From Ruegeria lacuscaerulensis (GTDB lineage: Bacteria; Pseudomonadota; Alphaproteobacteria; Rhodobacterales; Rhodobacteraceae), in NCBI RefSeq assembly GCF_013033355.1, contig NZ_WQDY01000002.1, positions 124,001-188,000 on the forward strand: a stretch of DNA of 64,000 nt, given 5' to 3'. Shown piece by piece: positions 18,725 through 27,134 of this stretch. The number at the start of each line of letters is the position of its first letter. Position 1 is the first letter of the stretch. The position numbers were made by a program, and so were the translations under genes. The notes beneath the pieces are model-generated. The model worked only from the letters and a program-made list of their open reading frames with translations. It had not been told where the DNA came from and did not search any database.

Positions 18725-18910
18725 TTAGTTGGACCGGGTCGCAGCACCAACCGCGTCTGAGAAGTTCGAGCTAGTCGTGTCGGCCAAACCGGTCAGAACC
18801 ACGCCGCCAACAATAATCGCAACAAACAGGGCAATGCCATATTCAACCAATGTTGCTCCGCGCTCATCTTCACGCAGTCTCAAGAAAACCTTGCGGATAG
18901 AATTTTTCAT
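18725..18910 (-). CDS. flp: Flp type IVb pilin (copy 1)
   Basis: 61-residue prepilin. A basic leader (MKNSIRKVFLRLREDERG) ends in the processing site G18, followed by ATLVEY with Glu at +5 and Tyr at +6, the Flp signature, and a hydrophobic helix. Mature pilin would be 43 residues. Start set at 18910 because GGAG lies 9 bases upstream and the other copy starts at the same MKNSIRK; an upstream ATG at 18925 overlaps the Shine-Dalgarno. Differs from copy 2 at seven of 61 residues. Confidence 0.95.
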   Translation of the reverse strand: MKNSIRKVFLRLREDERGATLVEYGIALFVAIIVGGVVLTGLADTTSSNFSDAVGAATRSN

Positions 18911-18983
18911 AAGTTCATACTCCATAATGTTTAACCGAGTACGAGATTTAAACGCAAACCCGTGGTGGGTGCCTCTACTTAAA

Positions 18984-19029
18984 CTGATACCTCAATGATG
19001 TTTTTCTTCAACAACGTATGAGGTATCAG
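18984..19029 (-). promoter_or_regulatory. Perfect 11-bp inverted repeat between the two flp genes
   Basis: CTGATACCTCA (18984-18994) and TGAGGTATCAG (19019-19029) are exact complements with a 24-base loop, lying 32 bases after the stop of the upstream pilin gene. On the coding strand it is followed by TTTAAG only. It could be a leaky terminator, an RNA stabiliser that gives the first pilin its own stable mRNA, or a protein-binding dyad. Confidence 0.6.
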
Positions 19030-19061
19030 CTGTTCAATCTCGTGTCGCCGCACGGGATTGG

Positions 19062-19247
19062 TTAGTTGGACCGGGTCGCAGCACCAACCGCATCCGAGAA
19101 GTTCGAACTTGTTTGGTCGGACAGCTGAGTGAGCACTGTACCGCCAACAACGATGGCAACAAACAGAGCAATGCCATATTCAACCAGGGTCGCGCCGCGC
19201 TCGTCTTCACGCAGTTTCAGGAAAATCTTGCGAATTGAATTCTTCAT
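19062..19247 (-). CDS. flp: Flp type IVb pilin (copy 2)
   Basis: 61-residue prepilin with the same architecture as copy 1: basic leader, cleavage after G18, ATLVEY, single helix and the identical tail SSNFSDAVGAATRSN. First gene of the tad operon. Start at 19247 chosen because GGAG lies 8 bases upstream. The changes from copy 1 are in the leader (V8I, R11K) and the late helix/loop (I33V, V37T, G41Q, A43S, T45Q), so the two pilins could mix in one fibre or be used under different conditions. Confidence 0.95.
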   Translation of the reverse strand: MKNSIRKIFLKLREDERGATLVEYGIALFVAIVVGGTVLTQLSDQTSSNFSDAVGAATRSN

Positions 19248-19301
19248 AATTTGTACTCCAGACTGTTTTACCAAGTGCGAAATGACCGCACACACACGAG
19301 G

Positions 19302-19330
19302 TTCACATCCCCGTTAACAAAATTGATACC
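19302..19330 (+). promoter_or_regulatory. Possible promoter of the small RNA candidate
   Basis: TTCACA (19302-19307), 17-base spacer, GATACC (19325-19330). Five of six bases match the -35 consensus; the -10 match is loose, as is usual in alphaproteobacteria. Transcription would begin near 19337. Confidence 0.3.
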
Positions 19331-19336
19331 AAGCGA

Positions 19337-19395
19337 GGCGCGATGGAACCTCCCCCCAAACGAAAAGGTTTTCCCGCATAACGGGAATTTTTTTT
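19337..19395 (+). ncRNA. Candidate small RNA with C-rich loop, upstream of flp
   Basis: About 59 nt. Two hairpins in a row: AACCT / AGGTT (19347-19370) presenting the loop sequence CCCCCCAAACGAAA, and then a textbook intrinsic terminator. No ORF on the plus strand explains the terminator: the nearest upstream gene is on the other strand. A C-rich loop following CCU is complementary to Shine-Dalgarno sequences, as in the CcsR-type (CCUCC-motif) RNAs of Rhodobacter. The architecture supports a trans-acting RNA; sequence homology to a known family is not claimed. The 5' end is a guess from the -10-like element. Confidence 0.45.
19371..19395 (+). terminator. Intrinsic terminator on the plus strand upstream of flp
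   Basis: TTCCCG-CATAA-CGGGAA followed directly by eight T. The best-formed rho-independent terminator in the window. It points away from the tad operon, toward urtE. Confidence 0.85.
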
Positions 19396-19579
19396 CAACT
19401 TAGGCGGATTTGTGGCCAGAGTTAGGCTGAACATGACCGCCAAACACAAAAATTCACAGATTCGCCACCCACACGAATCGTGCTTTGACAGCTCGCGTAA
19501 GCCCTAAAGCCCGACAAAACACCGAAAACCAGTGCACTTTTCCGAAGTTGACCGGAAAACCTAAGCCACAAAATGCAAA

Positions 19580-19606
19580 ACGACCCCTCGCTCGCTCGGG
19601 GGCCGT
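19580..19606 (-). terminator. Terminator of the urt operon
   Basis: On the minus strand ACGGCCCC / GGGGTCGT pair over eight positions (one G-T), followed by TTTTGCATTTTG. It begins 31 bases after the urtE stop codon. Confidence 0.65.
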
Positions 19607-19636
19607 ACAGCGTTTTTCGTCTTAAGTTGCTAGACG

Positions 19637-20332
19637 TTAGACCGTCACGCCCTGTAAAACCTGCTCTCGCGACAAGTCCTGCCTTGCCCCTTCCATCAGG
19701 ATGGAACCACGTCTGAGCACGACAAAACGGTCGGCAAGGTCGTAGGCAAAGTCGAAATACTGTTCGACAAGAACGATGGCCATCTCACCCTTGCTTCTGA
19801 GATGCCGAATGACATCGCCAATCTGTTGGATGATATTGGGCTGGATACCTTCGGTCGGCTCATCCAGCAAAAGCAGTTTGGGTTTGGTGATCAAGGCACG
19901 CGCAATTGCCAGTTGTTGCTGTTGGCCACCCGACAGGTCGCCTCCCCGGCGATTTTGCATTTGCTTCAGGACAGGAAACAGATCGAAAATCTCGTCCGGG
20001 ACGAAATGCTCGTCCTTCGGCAAGCACGCAAACCCGGATTCAAGGTTTTCGCGAACAGTCATCAATGGGAAGATTTCGCGACCCTGCGGAACATACGCCA
20101 CTCCTTTCCATGCCATCTTATGTGCGGGCAATGGCGGCAACGCTTCGCCATTCAGCTCCAACTCACCGCCCGAACGCGGGTGGGTGCCGGAAATCGCCTT
20201 GATCAGACTGGTCTTTCCGACACCATTGGTGCCCATCACGCAGGTCACCTCGCCCAGCGCGGCCTGCATCGAGATGCCGTGCAGGATTTGCGAATGCCCA
20301 TAGTGCAGAGTCAAGTCAGTCAGTGTCAGCAT
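19637..20332 (-). CDS. urtE: Urea ABC transporter ATP-binding protein UrtE
   Basis: 231-residue ABC ATPase with Walker A GTNGVGKTS near residue 34, signature LSGGQQQQLAIARAL near 134 and Walker B LLLLDEPTEGIQPN. GTNGVGKT and EGIQPNIIQ are characteristic of UrtE as opposed to generic LivF. Last gene of the urtABCDE operon, which imports urea at low external concentration. Starts 3 bases after urtD ends. The identity of the whole set is strengthened by the divergent urease cluster. Confidence 0.93.
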   Translation of the reverse strand: MLTLTDLTLHYGHSQILHGISMQAALGEVTCVMGTNGVGKTSLIKAISGTHPRSGGELELNGEALPPLPAHKMAWKGVAYVPQGREIFPLMTVRENLESGFACLPKDEHFVPDEIFDLFPVLKQMQNRRGGDLSGGQQQQLAIARALITKPKLLLLDEPTEGIQPNIIQQIGDVIRHLRSKGEMAIVLVEQYFDFAYDLADRFVVLRRGSILMEGARQDLSREQVLQGVTV

Positions 20333-20335
20333 TGT

Positions 20336-21076
20336 CTAACGCCCCAGATAGACGTCAATGACGTCCTGATTTGATGTCACGTGGTCCAGAGACCCCTCGG
20401 CCAGAACCGCGCCCTCGTGCAACACCGTGACCTTGCAGTTCAGGCGACGGACAAATTCCATATCGTGTTCCACGACTACCACGGCGCGGGTCTTGGCGGC
20501 CTGCACCAGCAGGTCGGTGGTGTGTTCGCGTTCCTGCGGGGTCATCCCGGCAGCGGGTTCGTCTACCAAAAGCAAGCGCGGCTCCTGTGCCAGAAGCATC
20601 CCAATCTCGAGCCATTGCTTCTGCCCGTGGCTGAGTTCGCCCGATTTGCGGGTCAATTCGTCCTTCAAGCCGATCTCGGCGGCCAGTTCCTCGACTTTCT
20701 CCAGATCACCCTTTGAAGGGCGATAGAACAGCACACCCAGCCATCCGCGTTTGTTCTTCAACGCCATCAGCAGGTTTTCCTGCACGCTCTGGTCTTCGAA
20801 CACTGTAGGTTTCTGGAACTTCCGCCCGATCCCGGCCTGCGCGATCTTGGCCTCGCTCATGCGCAGCAGGGATACGGATTTCTCGCCCCATATGACGCGG
20901 CCTTCGTCGGGTCGGGTTTTGCCGGTGACGATATCCATGAAAGTGGTCTTGCCCGCGCCGTTCGGCCCGATCACCGCGCGCAATTCTGCGTTGCCGATCT
21001 GGAAAGACAGGTTGTTGATGGCGCGGAACCCATCGAAGGAGACGGAAACGCCGCTGACTTCTAGCAAAGTACTCAT
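20336..21076 (-). CDS. urtD: Urea ABC transporter ATP-binding protein UrtD
   Basis: 246-residue ABC ATPase. Walker A GPNGAGKTT near residue 37, the UrtD-type signature LSHGQKQWLEIGMLLAQEP near 148 and Walker B LLLVDEPAAGMT. The C-terminus ends VTSNQDVIDVYLGR, as in UrtD. The start overlaps the end of urtC by four bases. Confidence 0.93.
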   Translation of the reverse strand: MSTLLEVSGVSVSFDGFRAINNLSFQIGNAELRAVIGPNGAGKTTFMDIVTGKTRPDEGRVIWGEKSVSLLRMSEAKIAQAGIGRKFQKPTVFEDQSVQENLLMALKNKRGWLGVLFYRPSKGDLEKVEELAAEIGLKDELTRKSGELSHGQKQWLEIGMLLAQEPRLLLVDEPAAGMTPQEREHTTDLLVQAAKTRAVVVVEHDMEFVRRLNCKVTVLHEGAVLAEGSLDHVTSNQDVIDVYLGR

Positions 21077-22302
21077 TCCGTGGCCTCCTTCTCGCGCAGT
21101 GCGCTTTCATCGGGCCCAAGGGCCGCGCCGTGGCGCTGCGGTGCGCGACGATTGGTCCAGAGGTCGAACAGCCCCCCGATCCCCTGCGGGGCGAACAGCG
21201 TGACCAACACGAAGGACACGCCCAACAGCACCTGCCACCAGTCGACCCATTTGATTGTATAGAACCCCAGCGGGATGTCCGGGGCCTGCCCGCCGGTGAA
21301 CCATGTGCTCAGCAGGCTGACGAACGCCGCGCCAATGACGGCACCGTACAAGCGACCGCGCCCACCGATGGCGACCCAGACGGCCAGATAGATCGAAGCG
21401 ATGGGCGCCATCTCTTCGGGGTTGATGATGCCCGCCTGCGGGTAATAAAGCGCGCCCGCAATGGCCGCGATGCAAGCGGTCAGGGTGAAGACGGCCAGTT
21501 TGTAGACCTCGACTGAATAGCCAAGGAACCGCACCCGGGCCTCGTTATCGCGGATGCCGCGAATGACCGAGCCGAACTTGCCCGACACCACCCATGCCGC
21601 CAGCATGTATCCCAAGCCAAGCGCAAACGCCGAGGCCCACAGGAACCAGACCGACACCACGTCCTGTGAGGCAGTGACACCCGGCAGGTTTTGCAAGCCC
21701 GACAGGCCATTGTTGCCGCGCAAGCCGCTGTCGTTCTGGAACAGATACAGCGCCAGAGCCAAGGTCATGGCTTGGGTCAGGATCGACAGGTAGACACCCG
21801 TGACACGGCTGCGGAACGCGAGCCAGCCGAAGATCAGCGCCAGAAGTCCGGGCACCAACACGACCAGTGCCAGTTGCAGGAACAGGCTGTCGGAAAAGGC
21901 CCAGATCAGCGGGAACTCGGACGACCCGACGACGCCGAAGATTTGCGTGCCGATGGCGTCCACGACCTCGGATGACGTCGGAGGAATTTCGGCTTGCGAC
22001 AGTGACTCGACCACAATCAGGCGGGTACGTTCGTACATTAGCCACATTCCGATCATGTAGCCGCCCAGCCCGAAAAAGGCGAAATGGCCAAGGGACAGGA
22101 TGCCGGTAAAGCCCCAGACCAGATCCATCGCCACGGCGATCAGGCACAGGCACAGGGTCTTGCCCAGCGTCTTGACGAAACTGGTTGAGATCACGCCGAT
22201 GCCGAACCCTTCGGACAGGACGGTAACGCCCAAGGTGAACAAGGACAGGATGGCCAGAAAGACAAGCACCGAGGGATTTTTGGCGACAAAGCTACGTTCC
22301 AT
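21073..22302 (-). CDS. urtC: Urea ABC transporter permease UrtC
   Basis: 409-residue LivM-type permease with LVWGFTGILSLGHFAFFGLGGY near residue 62 and the GRGRLYGAVIGA block near 318. About ten membrane segments and a polar C-terminal tail. The long insertion between residues 95 and 125 is periplasmic. Three bases separate it from urtB, and it overlaps urtD. Forms the channel with UrtB. Confidence 0.92.
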   Translation of the reverse strand: MERSFVAKNPSVLVFLAILSLFTLGVTVLSEGFGIGVISTSFVKTLGKTLCLCLIAVAMDLVWGFTGILSLGHFAFFGLGGYMIGMWLMYERTRLIVVESLSQAEIPPTSSEVVDAIGTQIFGVVGSSEFPLIWAFSDSLFLQLALVVLVPGLLALIFGWLAFRSRVTGVYLSILTQAMTLALALYLFQNDSGLRGNNGLSGLQNLPGVTASQDVVSVWFLWASAFALGLGYMLAAWVVSGKFGSVIRGIRDNEARVRFLGYSVEVYKLAVFTLTACIAAIAGALYYPQAGIINPEEMAPIASIYLAVWVAIGGRGRLYGAVIGAAFVSLLSTWFTGGQAPDIPLGFYTIKWVDWWQVLLGVSFVLVTLFAPQGIGGLFDLWTNRRAPQRHGAALGPDESALREKEATE

Positions 22303-22305
22303 GGC

Positions 22306-24258
22306 TCAATCCCCCGCCGCGCGGCCCTTGAGGGCGATGATGCCCCTTGGCCGGAACTGAATGAAGATAATGATGAAGATGATCATGTAGGTTTGCGCCG
22401 CGAGGGTGTTCGACGGGTTCATCCACTCGATCCCCTTTTGCAGGAAGCCGATCATGCCGGCCCCCGCCAGTGCCCCCCAGATATTGCCGACACCGCCGAC
22501 AACCACCGTCATGAAGCTCTGCACGATATAGTCGCTGCCCAGATCGGAGGTCACCTTGGCGAACAGGCCAATCGCGACACCCGCGATCCCGGCGATGCCC
22601 GAGCCCAGCCCGAAGGTCAGCATGTTAACCCGACCCGGATTGATGCCCATAGACCCAGCCATGCGCGGGTTCTGCGTCACGGCGCGCATCTCAAGCCCCA
22701 GCCGTGTGCGCTTCATGATATAAAGGAACAGCCCCAGAAAGATCATCGCCAGCACGAATATCGCAATGCGGATATAGCTGATTGAGACCACATCGTTCAG
22801 CACCCATGCTCCGTCCAGCCAGCCGGGCGCAGTCAGCGGGCGGGCCTGCGTGCCAAAGATGTTCTTAGCCAGCTGTTGAAGCGCAATCGAGATACCAAAG
22901 GTCGCCAGCAGCGTTTCCAGCGGACGCGAATACAGCCAACGGATCACCAACCGCTCCATCGCGACGCCCATGGCGAAGGTAACGGCAAAGGCCATCGGGA
23001 TTGCGACAATGATCGACAGCGTATGATCGGGGATGAACTGCTGCACCACGTATCCGGTGTAAGCGCCCATCATGATGAACTCGCCATGGGCCATGTTGAT
23101 GACGCCCATCACACCAAAGGTGATGGCCAAACCGATGGCCGCAAGGAAATAGATCGAGGCCAGAGAAATCGCGTCCAGCGTCAGGTCGAGGGTCTGGTTC
23201 AGGCCGACCTTCAGCTCGATCTGCTCCAGCGCCTTTTCCGCGGCGGCTGTGACTTCGCCCGACGGCTCTGCATAGGTTTCAAAGAACACATGCGCGCCCA
23301 GCGCTGCATCGATGTCAGTCTGCGTTATCAACGCGGGAACAGTTCCGGCTTCGGCCAATGCCGCATAAGCCTGCGCGCGGGCGGCGTCGGAGTTCAGTTG
23401 CGCGACCGGAACACCGCCCACGCGGCCTCCGTCGATATTGGCAGCCAACGCCGCACGGATGTCATCCGCCGAAACACGCGGCGCGGCCAAATCGCTGGCG
23501 ACCAACAGGTCATAGGCCGCATCACGCGACAGGTCATCCGAGCCGGGTTGCAGAACACCGGCGATATTCACATCCGAAGGTAAGTCTGTCGCCGTTTGCA
23601 GCCTGGTCACGACCAGAGGGTTCAAAGCCGCGCGCACGTCCACACCCAGATCGTCAGACATCTCCTCGATCGCGGCCACACGGGCTGCAGTATCTTCGTC
23701 GTAGCCGATGGTCAGCAACCGCTCGAGGCGTTGCTTCTGCGCTTTCAGATCGGCGTCGGGTTCTTCATCAATCGACGCGCGCAGCGGCTCAAGCAGAGCG
23801 CCCTCGGGATCGCGTTGGATAGATGTCAAAGCAGCCAGACGTTTTGCACGATCCGGGTCGGTCAACTGGAATTGTACCAGCGCCGTGCCGATCATCGCGC
23901 GGATGCCGCTATTGGGTTTCAACTGTTTCAGGTCGGATTTCTCAAACGTCCCGACGATCTCTCCGGTGTCGAAATCGGTCAGCTCATACGACCGCCCCTC
24001 ACCCTTTTTGCCGGCAAAGAACAGGCCATCGGACTTGCGCATCCACACGTTTTTGGCGGCCCACGTCTCAAGCATGACCTGCGCTTGCGGCAACCCGCTG
24101 CTGGCAATCGCTTCAATCGCCGGTCCGATCGTCTTGCGCGAGCTTTTGGCGATGATCTCCTGATGCTCTTGCAGGATCGGTTGCAAACCGCCCTCTTGCG
24201 CGTTGGCAGTCAGGCAGGCGCACAGGATTGCGAGGCCCGCAAGGAATAGTCGTAGCAT
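22306..24258 (-). CDS. urtB: Urea ABC transporter permease UrtB with long N-terminal extension
   Basis: 650-residue protein. Residues 1-21 form a signal peptide (MLRLFLAGLAILCACLTANA), residues about 22-365 are a soluble, alanine-rich helical region, and the last 285 residues are a LivH-type permease (GLAITFGVMGVINMAHGEFIMMGAY; VVVGGVGNIWGALAGAG). UrtB proteins of proteobacteria usually carry an extracytoplasmic extension, but this one is about 100 residues longer than the usual 530-540. Start set at the ATG at 24258; a TTG ten codons earlier is in frame but would spoil the signal peptide. Confidence 0.9.
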   Translation of the reverse strand: MLRLFLAGLAILCACLTANAQEGGLQPILQEHQEIIAKSSRKTIGPAIEAIASSGLPQAQVMLETWAAKNVWMRKSDGLFFAGKKGEGRSYELTDFDTGEIVGTFEKSDLKQLKPNSGIRAMIGTALVQFQLTDPDRAKRLAALTSIQRDPEGALLEPLRASIDEEPDADLKAQKQRLERLLTIGYDEDTAARVAAIEEMSDDLGVDVRAALNPLVVTRLQTATDLPSDVNIAGVLQPGSDDLSRDAAYDLLVASDLAAPRVSADDIRAALAANIDGGRVGGVPVAQLNSDAARAQAYAALAEAGTVPALITQTDIDAALGAHVFFETYAEPSGEVTAAAEKALEQIELKVGLNQTLDLTLDAISLASIYFLAAIGLAITFGVMGVINMAHGEFIMMGAYTGYVVQQFIPDHTLSIIVAIPMAFAVTFAMGVAMERLVIRWLYSRPLETLLATFGISIALQQLAKNIFGTQARPLTAPGWLDGAWVLNDVVSISYIRIAIFVLAMIFLGLFLYIMKRTRLGLEMRAVTQNPRMAGSMGINPGRVNMLTFGLGSGIAGIAGVAIGLFAKVTSDLGSDYIVQSFMTVVVGGVGNIWGALAGAGMIGFLQKGIEWMNPSNTLAAQTYMIIFIIIFIQFRPRGIIALKGRAAGD

Positions 24259-24319
24259 GTGGAGAAACCCGAGTGTCTTTAGGGGCAAGGCGGGCGGTCA
24301 CACCCGCCTTGCGTATCGT

Positions 24320-25600
24320 TTAGTAGTTCGACAGCGTCTGAACGCAAGTCTTGGTCTCGGTGTTGTACATACCGCAGCCCAGCTCTTTCCAATCCGAGAT
24401 CAGCACGGCCGATTCCGGCAGGAAGTCGGTCCAGGCATCGCCCGGAACAACGTCGGTCTCGCTGATGATGTCGAACTGGCCGTCTTCCTGAATCTCACCG
24501 ATCAGAACCGGTTTTGCCAGGTGGTGGTTCGGCAGCATGACCGCAGTACCACCGGTCAGGTTCGGGAATTCCTGTCCGTACATCGCGGCGCGCACATCGT
24601 CGACTTCGGTCGAACCGGCTTCGGTCGCGGCGTTCACCCACATGTTGAAGCCGATGTAATGCGCCTCCATCGGGTCATTGGTCACGCGCTCGTCGCCCAT
24701 GGTGGCTTTCCATGTTTCAACGAATTCAGCGTTCACATCGGTGTCTGCCGACTGGAAGTAGTTCCACGCGGCCAGATGGCCCACAAGGTTCGCGGTATCC
24801 AGACCCGACAGCTCTTCCTCACCTACCGAGAAGGCCACGACCGGAATGTCATCGGCTGAGACGCCCGCAGCGGCCAGTTCCTTGTAGAAACCGATATTCG
24901 CATCGCCGTTGATGGTCGAGATCACGCCAACCTTCTTGCCATCGGCACCCAGCGCGACAACGTCCGCGACGATCTTGGACCAGTCGGAGTGACCGAACGG
25001 TGTGTAGTTGACGAAGATATCCTCGTCCGCGATGCCTTTACCCTTCAGGTAGCTTTCCAGAATGTTGTTCGTGGTCCGCGGGTACACATAGTCAGTGCCC
25101 AGCAGCGCGAATTTCTCGACACCTAGCTCGTCCAGGAAGTAGTCAGTCGCAGGGATCGCCTGCTGGTTCGGTGCGGCACCGGTGTAGAAGACGTTTTTCG
25201 ACGATTCTTCGCCCTCGTACTGAACCGGATAGAACAGCAGGCCGTTCAGCTCTTCGATCACGGGCAGAACCGATTTCCGGCTGACCGAAGTCCAGTTGCC
25301 AAAGATCACATCCACCTCATGCACAGTCAGCAGCTCGCGTGCTTTTTCAGCGAACAGCGGCCAGTCCGATGCGGGGTCGACGACAACCGCCTCAAGCTGT
25401 TTGCCCAGCAGGCCACCCTTGGCGTTTTGCTGGTCGATCAGCATCAGCATAGTGTCTTTCAGCGTGGTTTCCGAGATCGCCATTGTGCCCGACAGCGAGT
25501 GCAGCACGCCCACCTTGATGGTGTCTTCTTCGGCCAGCGCGGCGGTTGCCATGGCAGCAAAGACAAGCGAACCGGCAAGTGTGGATTTGAGAGATGTCAT
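24320..25600 (-). CDS. urtA: Urea ABC transporter substrate-binding protein UrtA
   Basis: 426-residue periplasmic binding protein with a Sec signal peptide (MTSLKSTLAGSLVFAAMATAALA) and a mature start EEDTIKVGVLHSLSGTMAIS, the UrtA hallmark. VIFGNWTSVSRKSVLPV, NGLLFYPVQYEGEE and EAHYIGFNMWVNA are further UrtA blocks. The frame is open 65 codons further upstream, but AGGAGG stands 6 bases before the ATG at 25600 and the signal peptide begins there. First gene of the urt operon, divergent from the urease genes. Confidence 0.95.
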   Translation of the reverse strand: MTSLKSTLAGSLVFAAMATAALAEEDTIKVGVLHSLSGTMAISETTLKDTMLMLIDQQNAKGGLLGKQLEAVVVDPASDWPLFAEKARELLTVHEVDVIFGNWTSVSRKSVLPVIEELNGLLFYPVQYEGEESSKNVFYTGAAPNQQAIPATDYFLDELGVEKFALLGTDYVYPRTTNNILESYLKGKGIADEDIFVNYTPFGHSDWSKIVADVVALGADGKKVGVISTINGDANIGFYKELAAAGVSADDIPVVAFSVGEEELSGLDTANLVGHLAAWNYFQSADTDVNAEFVETWKATMGDERVTNDPMEAHYIGFNMWVNAATEAGSTEVDDVRAAMYGQEFPNLTGGTAVMLPNHHLAKPVLIGEIQEDGQFDIISETDVVPGDAWTDFLPESAVLISDWKELGCGMYNTETKTCVQTLSNY

Positions 25601-25960
25601 AAAGATCCTCCTGGCAGGGCGCAGGTGAGGGCTTGCGCAGCAGCGCGCCTTTCTTCTACCTGATCCCCGCAACTGTTGTTGCGTTCCGTGTGGCGGTTGT
25701 GTCCGAGGTCCAATTCGCGCAGCCGTCACACACCCCCAGGGATCGTCCCCGTGGCGGGCACCCATACGGTTTCTGCATCGCAGAGAATTTAGCAAATGGT
25801 TGACAGATCATTTCCCTCGATCCGTCGTGTTTGTTTAATTTTAAGGCAGTCGTTAACGTGATCGCCTAAAAATTAATCCGCCACACCGAAACACCACCCA
25901 AATCCGACACGGAAGAATAGAGTTCCGACGCCCAAACGGTGAAACAGGCGGCATAACAAC
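25601..25960. promoter_or_regulatory. Divergent control region of urt and ure operons
   Basis: 360 bases between the divergent urtA and ureD genes; promoters of both operons must lie here. A dyad centred on CGTTAACG (25851-25858) with imperfect outer arms TTAAGGC / GCCTAA spans 25841-25868. No sequence close to the NtrC consensus TGCAC-N7-GTGCA was found, so the nitrogen signal, if any, may enter another way. Confidence 0.45.
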
Positions 25961-26815
25961 GTGATCCGCAGGTGCCCCATTACACATCATGCCTCGATAT
26001 TGCCCACGCAGGCCGCGCAACCGCCGCGCGCACAGGGTGCGATTCGGCTGAGTGCCAAACGATTGGGCAAAACCTCGGTTCTGGATGGGTTCCGGCAGTC
26101 AGGCTCTTTCAAATGCCTGTTCCCGCGCACCGATGGTGACGCGCTGGACGCGGTGCTGCTGAACACCGCTGGCGGGATCACCGGAGGCGACACGTTCCGC
26201 TTTACCGGCCACGCGGGCAAAGACACGACCCTGACGCTAACCACTCAAGCCTGCGAACGCGCGTACAAAGCCAAACCCGGCCCCTCGGGTCAGATCGTGA
26301 ACCACCTGAACGTCGCTTCGGGCGCGCGGCTGAATTGGCTGCCTCAGGAAACCATCCTGTTCGACGGCAGCGCGCTGGATCGTCGGCTGCAGATAGACCT
26401 CGCCCCGGATGCCACTGCACTGATGGTAGAACCGCTGGTCTTTGGCCGCATGGCGATGGGCGAGACCCTGACCGATATCCGCCTGCGCGACCGGATCGAG
26501 ATCCTGCGCGATAGCACCCCCCTGTTTCTGGACGCGATGCAGTTCACCGGTGATCTGCACGCCCATCTCGCCAAACCGCATATCGCAGGCGGCGCGGGGG
26601 CGATGGCGCTGGTGGCCTTTGTCTCACCCACCGCCGAGGGCCAGCTGGGCCCCATCCGCGACATGCTGCCCGACACCGCCGGAGCCTCGCTGATCCAGGA
26701 CGATCTGCTGGTGATCCGGGTGCTGGCCGAGAACAGCTTTGCCCTCCGCCGCACGCTGATGCCGATGCTACGGCGGCTGAACAATGACACGCTTCCCCGA
26801 TGCTGGATGATCTGA
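25961..26815 (+). CDS. ureD: Urease accessory protein UreD
   Basis: 284-residue urease maturation scaffold (UreD/UreH). Typical blocks: [22 protein letters not shown] near residue 50, [11 protein letters not shown] near 96 and [13 protein letters not shown] near 121. With UreF and UreG it holds apo-urease open for nickel delivery. The start is a GTG at 25961 without a strong ribosome-binding site; other starts within 25 codons are possible. One base separates it from ureA. Confidence 0.93.
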   Translation: MIRRCPITHHASILPTQAAQPPRAQGAIRLSAKRLGKTSVLDGFRQSGSFKCLFPRTDGDALDAVLLNTAGGITGGDTFRFTGHAGKDTTLTLTTQACERAYKAKPGPSGQIVNHLNVASGARLNWLPQETILFDGSALDRRLQIDLAPDATALMVEPLVFGRMAMGETLTDIRLRDRIEILRDSTPLFLDAMQFTGDLHAHLAKPHIAGGAGAMALVAFVSPTAEGQLGPIRDMLPDTAGASLIQDDLLVIRVLAENSFALRRTLMPMLRRLNNDTLPRCWMI

Positions 26816-26816
26816 C

Positions 26817-27119
26817 ATGAACCTGACCCCCCGAGAAAAAGACAAACTGCTGGTCGCCATGGCCGCCGAGGTCGCCCGCAAACGGCTGGCCCGCGGCGTC
26901 AAGCTGAACCACCCCGAGGCGATCGCTCTGATCACCGACGCGGTGGTCGAAGGTGCGCGTGACGGCCGATCGGTGGCTGACATGATGCAAGCCGGGGCCG
27001 AAGTGATCACCCGCGCGCAATGCATGGAAGGCGTACCCGAGATGATCCACGAAGTTCAGGTCGAAGCCACCTTCCCTGATGGCACCAAACTGGTGACCGT
27101 CCACAACCCTATTCGCTAA
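26817..27119 (+). CDS. ureA: Urease gamma subunit UreA
   Basis: 100-residue small structural subunit of urease, full length for the separate-subunit type. Starts [16 protein letters not shown] and contains [10 protein letters not shown] and the VHNPI ending usual for UreA. Cytoplasmic, part of the (alpha-beta-gamma)3 enzyme that hydrolyses urea to ammonia and carbamate. Confidence 0.97.
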   Translation: MNLTPREKDKLLVAMAAEVARKRLARGVKLNHPEAIALITDAVVEGARDGRSVADMMQAGAEVITRAQCMEGVPEMIHEVQVEATFPDGTKLVTVHNPIR

Positions 27120-27134
27120 CAAAGGAAAACTGAT

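Larger units (their letters stand above)
18719..19254. repeat. Tandem duplication of the flp gene (about 337-bp period)
   Basis: The block from the stop codon context GATTGGTTAGTTGG to the start codon occurs twice, at 18719-18917 and 19056-19254, in the same orientation and offset by 337 bases. Protein copies are 54/61 identical and the nucleotide sequences are highly alike including just beyond the stop codon, while the spacer between them is unrelated to the rest. A gene duplication kept by selection or gene conversion. Confidence 0.85.

Noticed and set aside
18984..19029. CRISPR-like or mobile repeat from the paired sequences near flp
   Set aside because: It is a single inverted repeat with one loop, and the longer similarity is a simple gene duplication; no spacer-repeat array exists.
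25601..25960. NtrC-type binding site in the urt/ure control region
   Set aside because: Looked for TGCAC and GTGCA half sites at proper spacing and found none; only a CGTTAACG-centred dyad.
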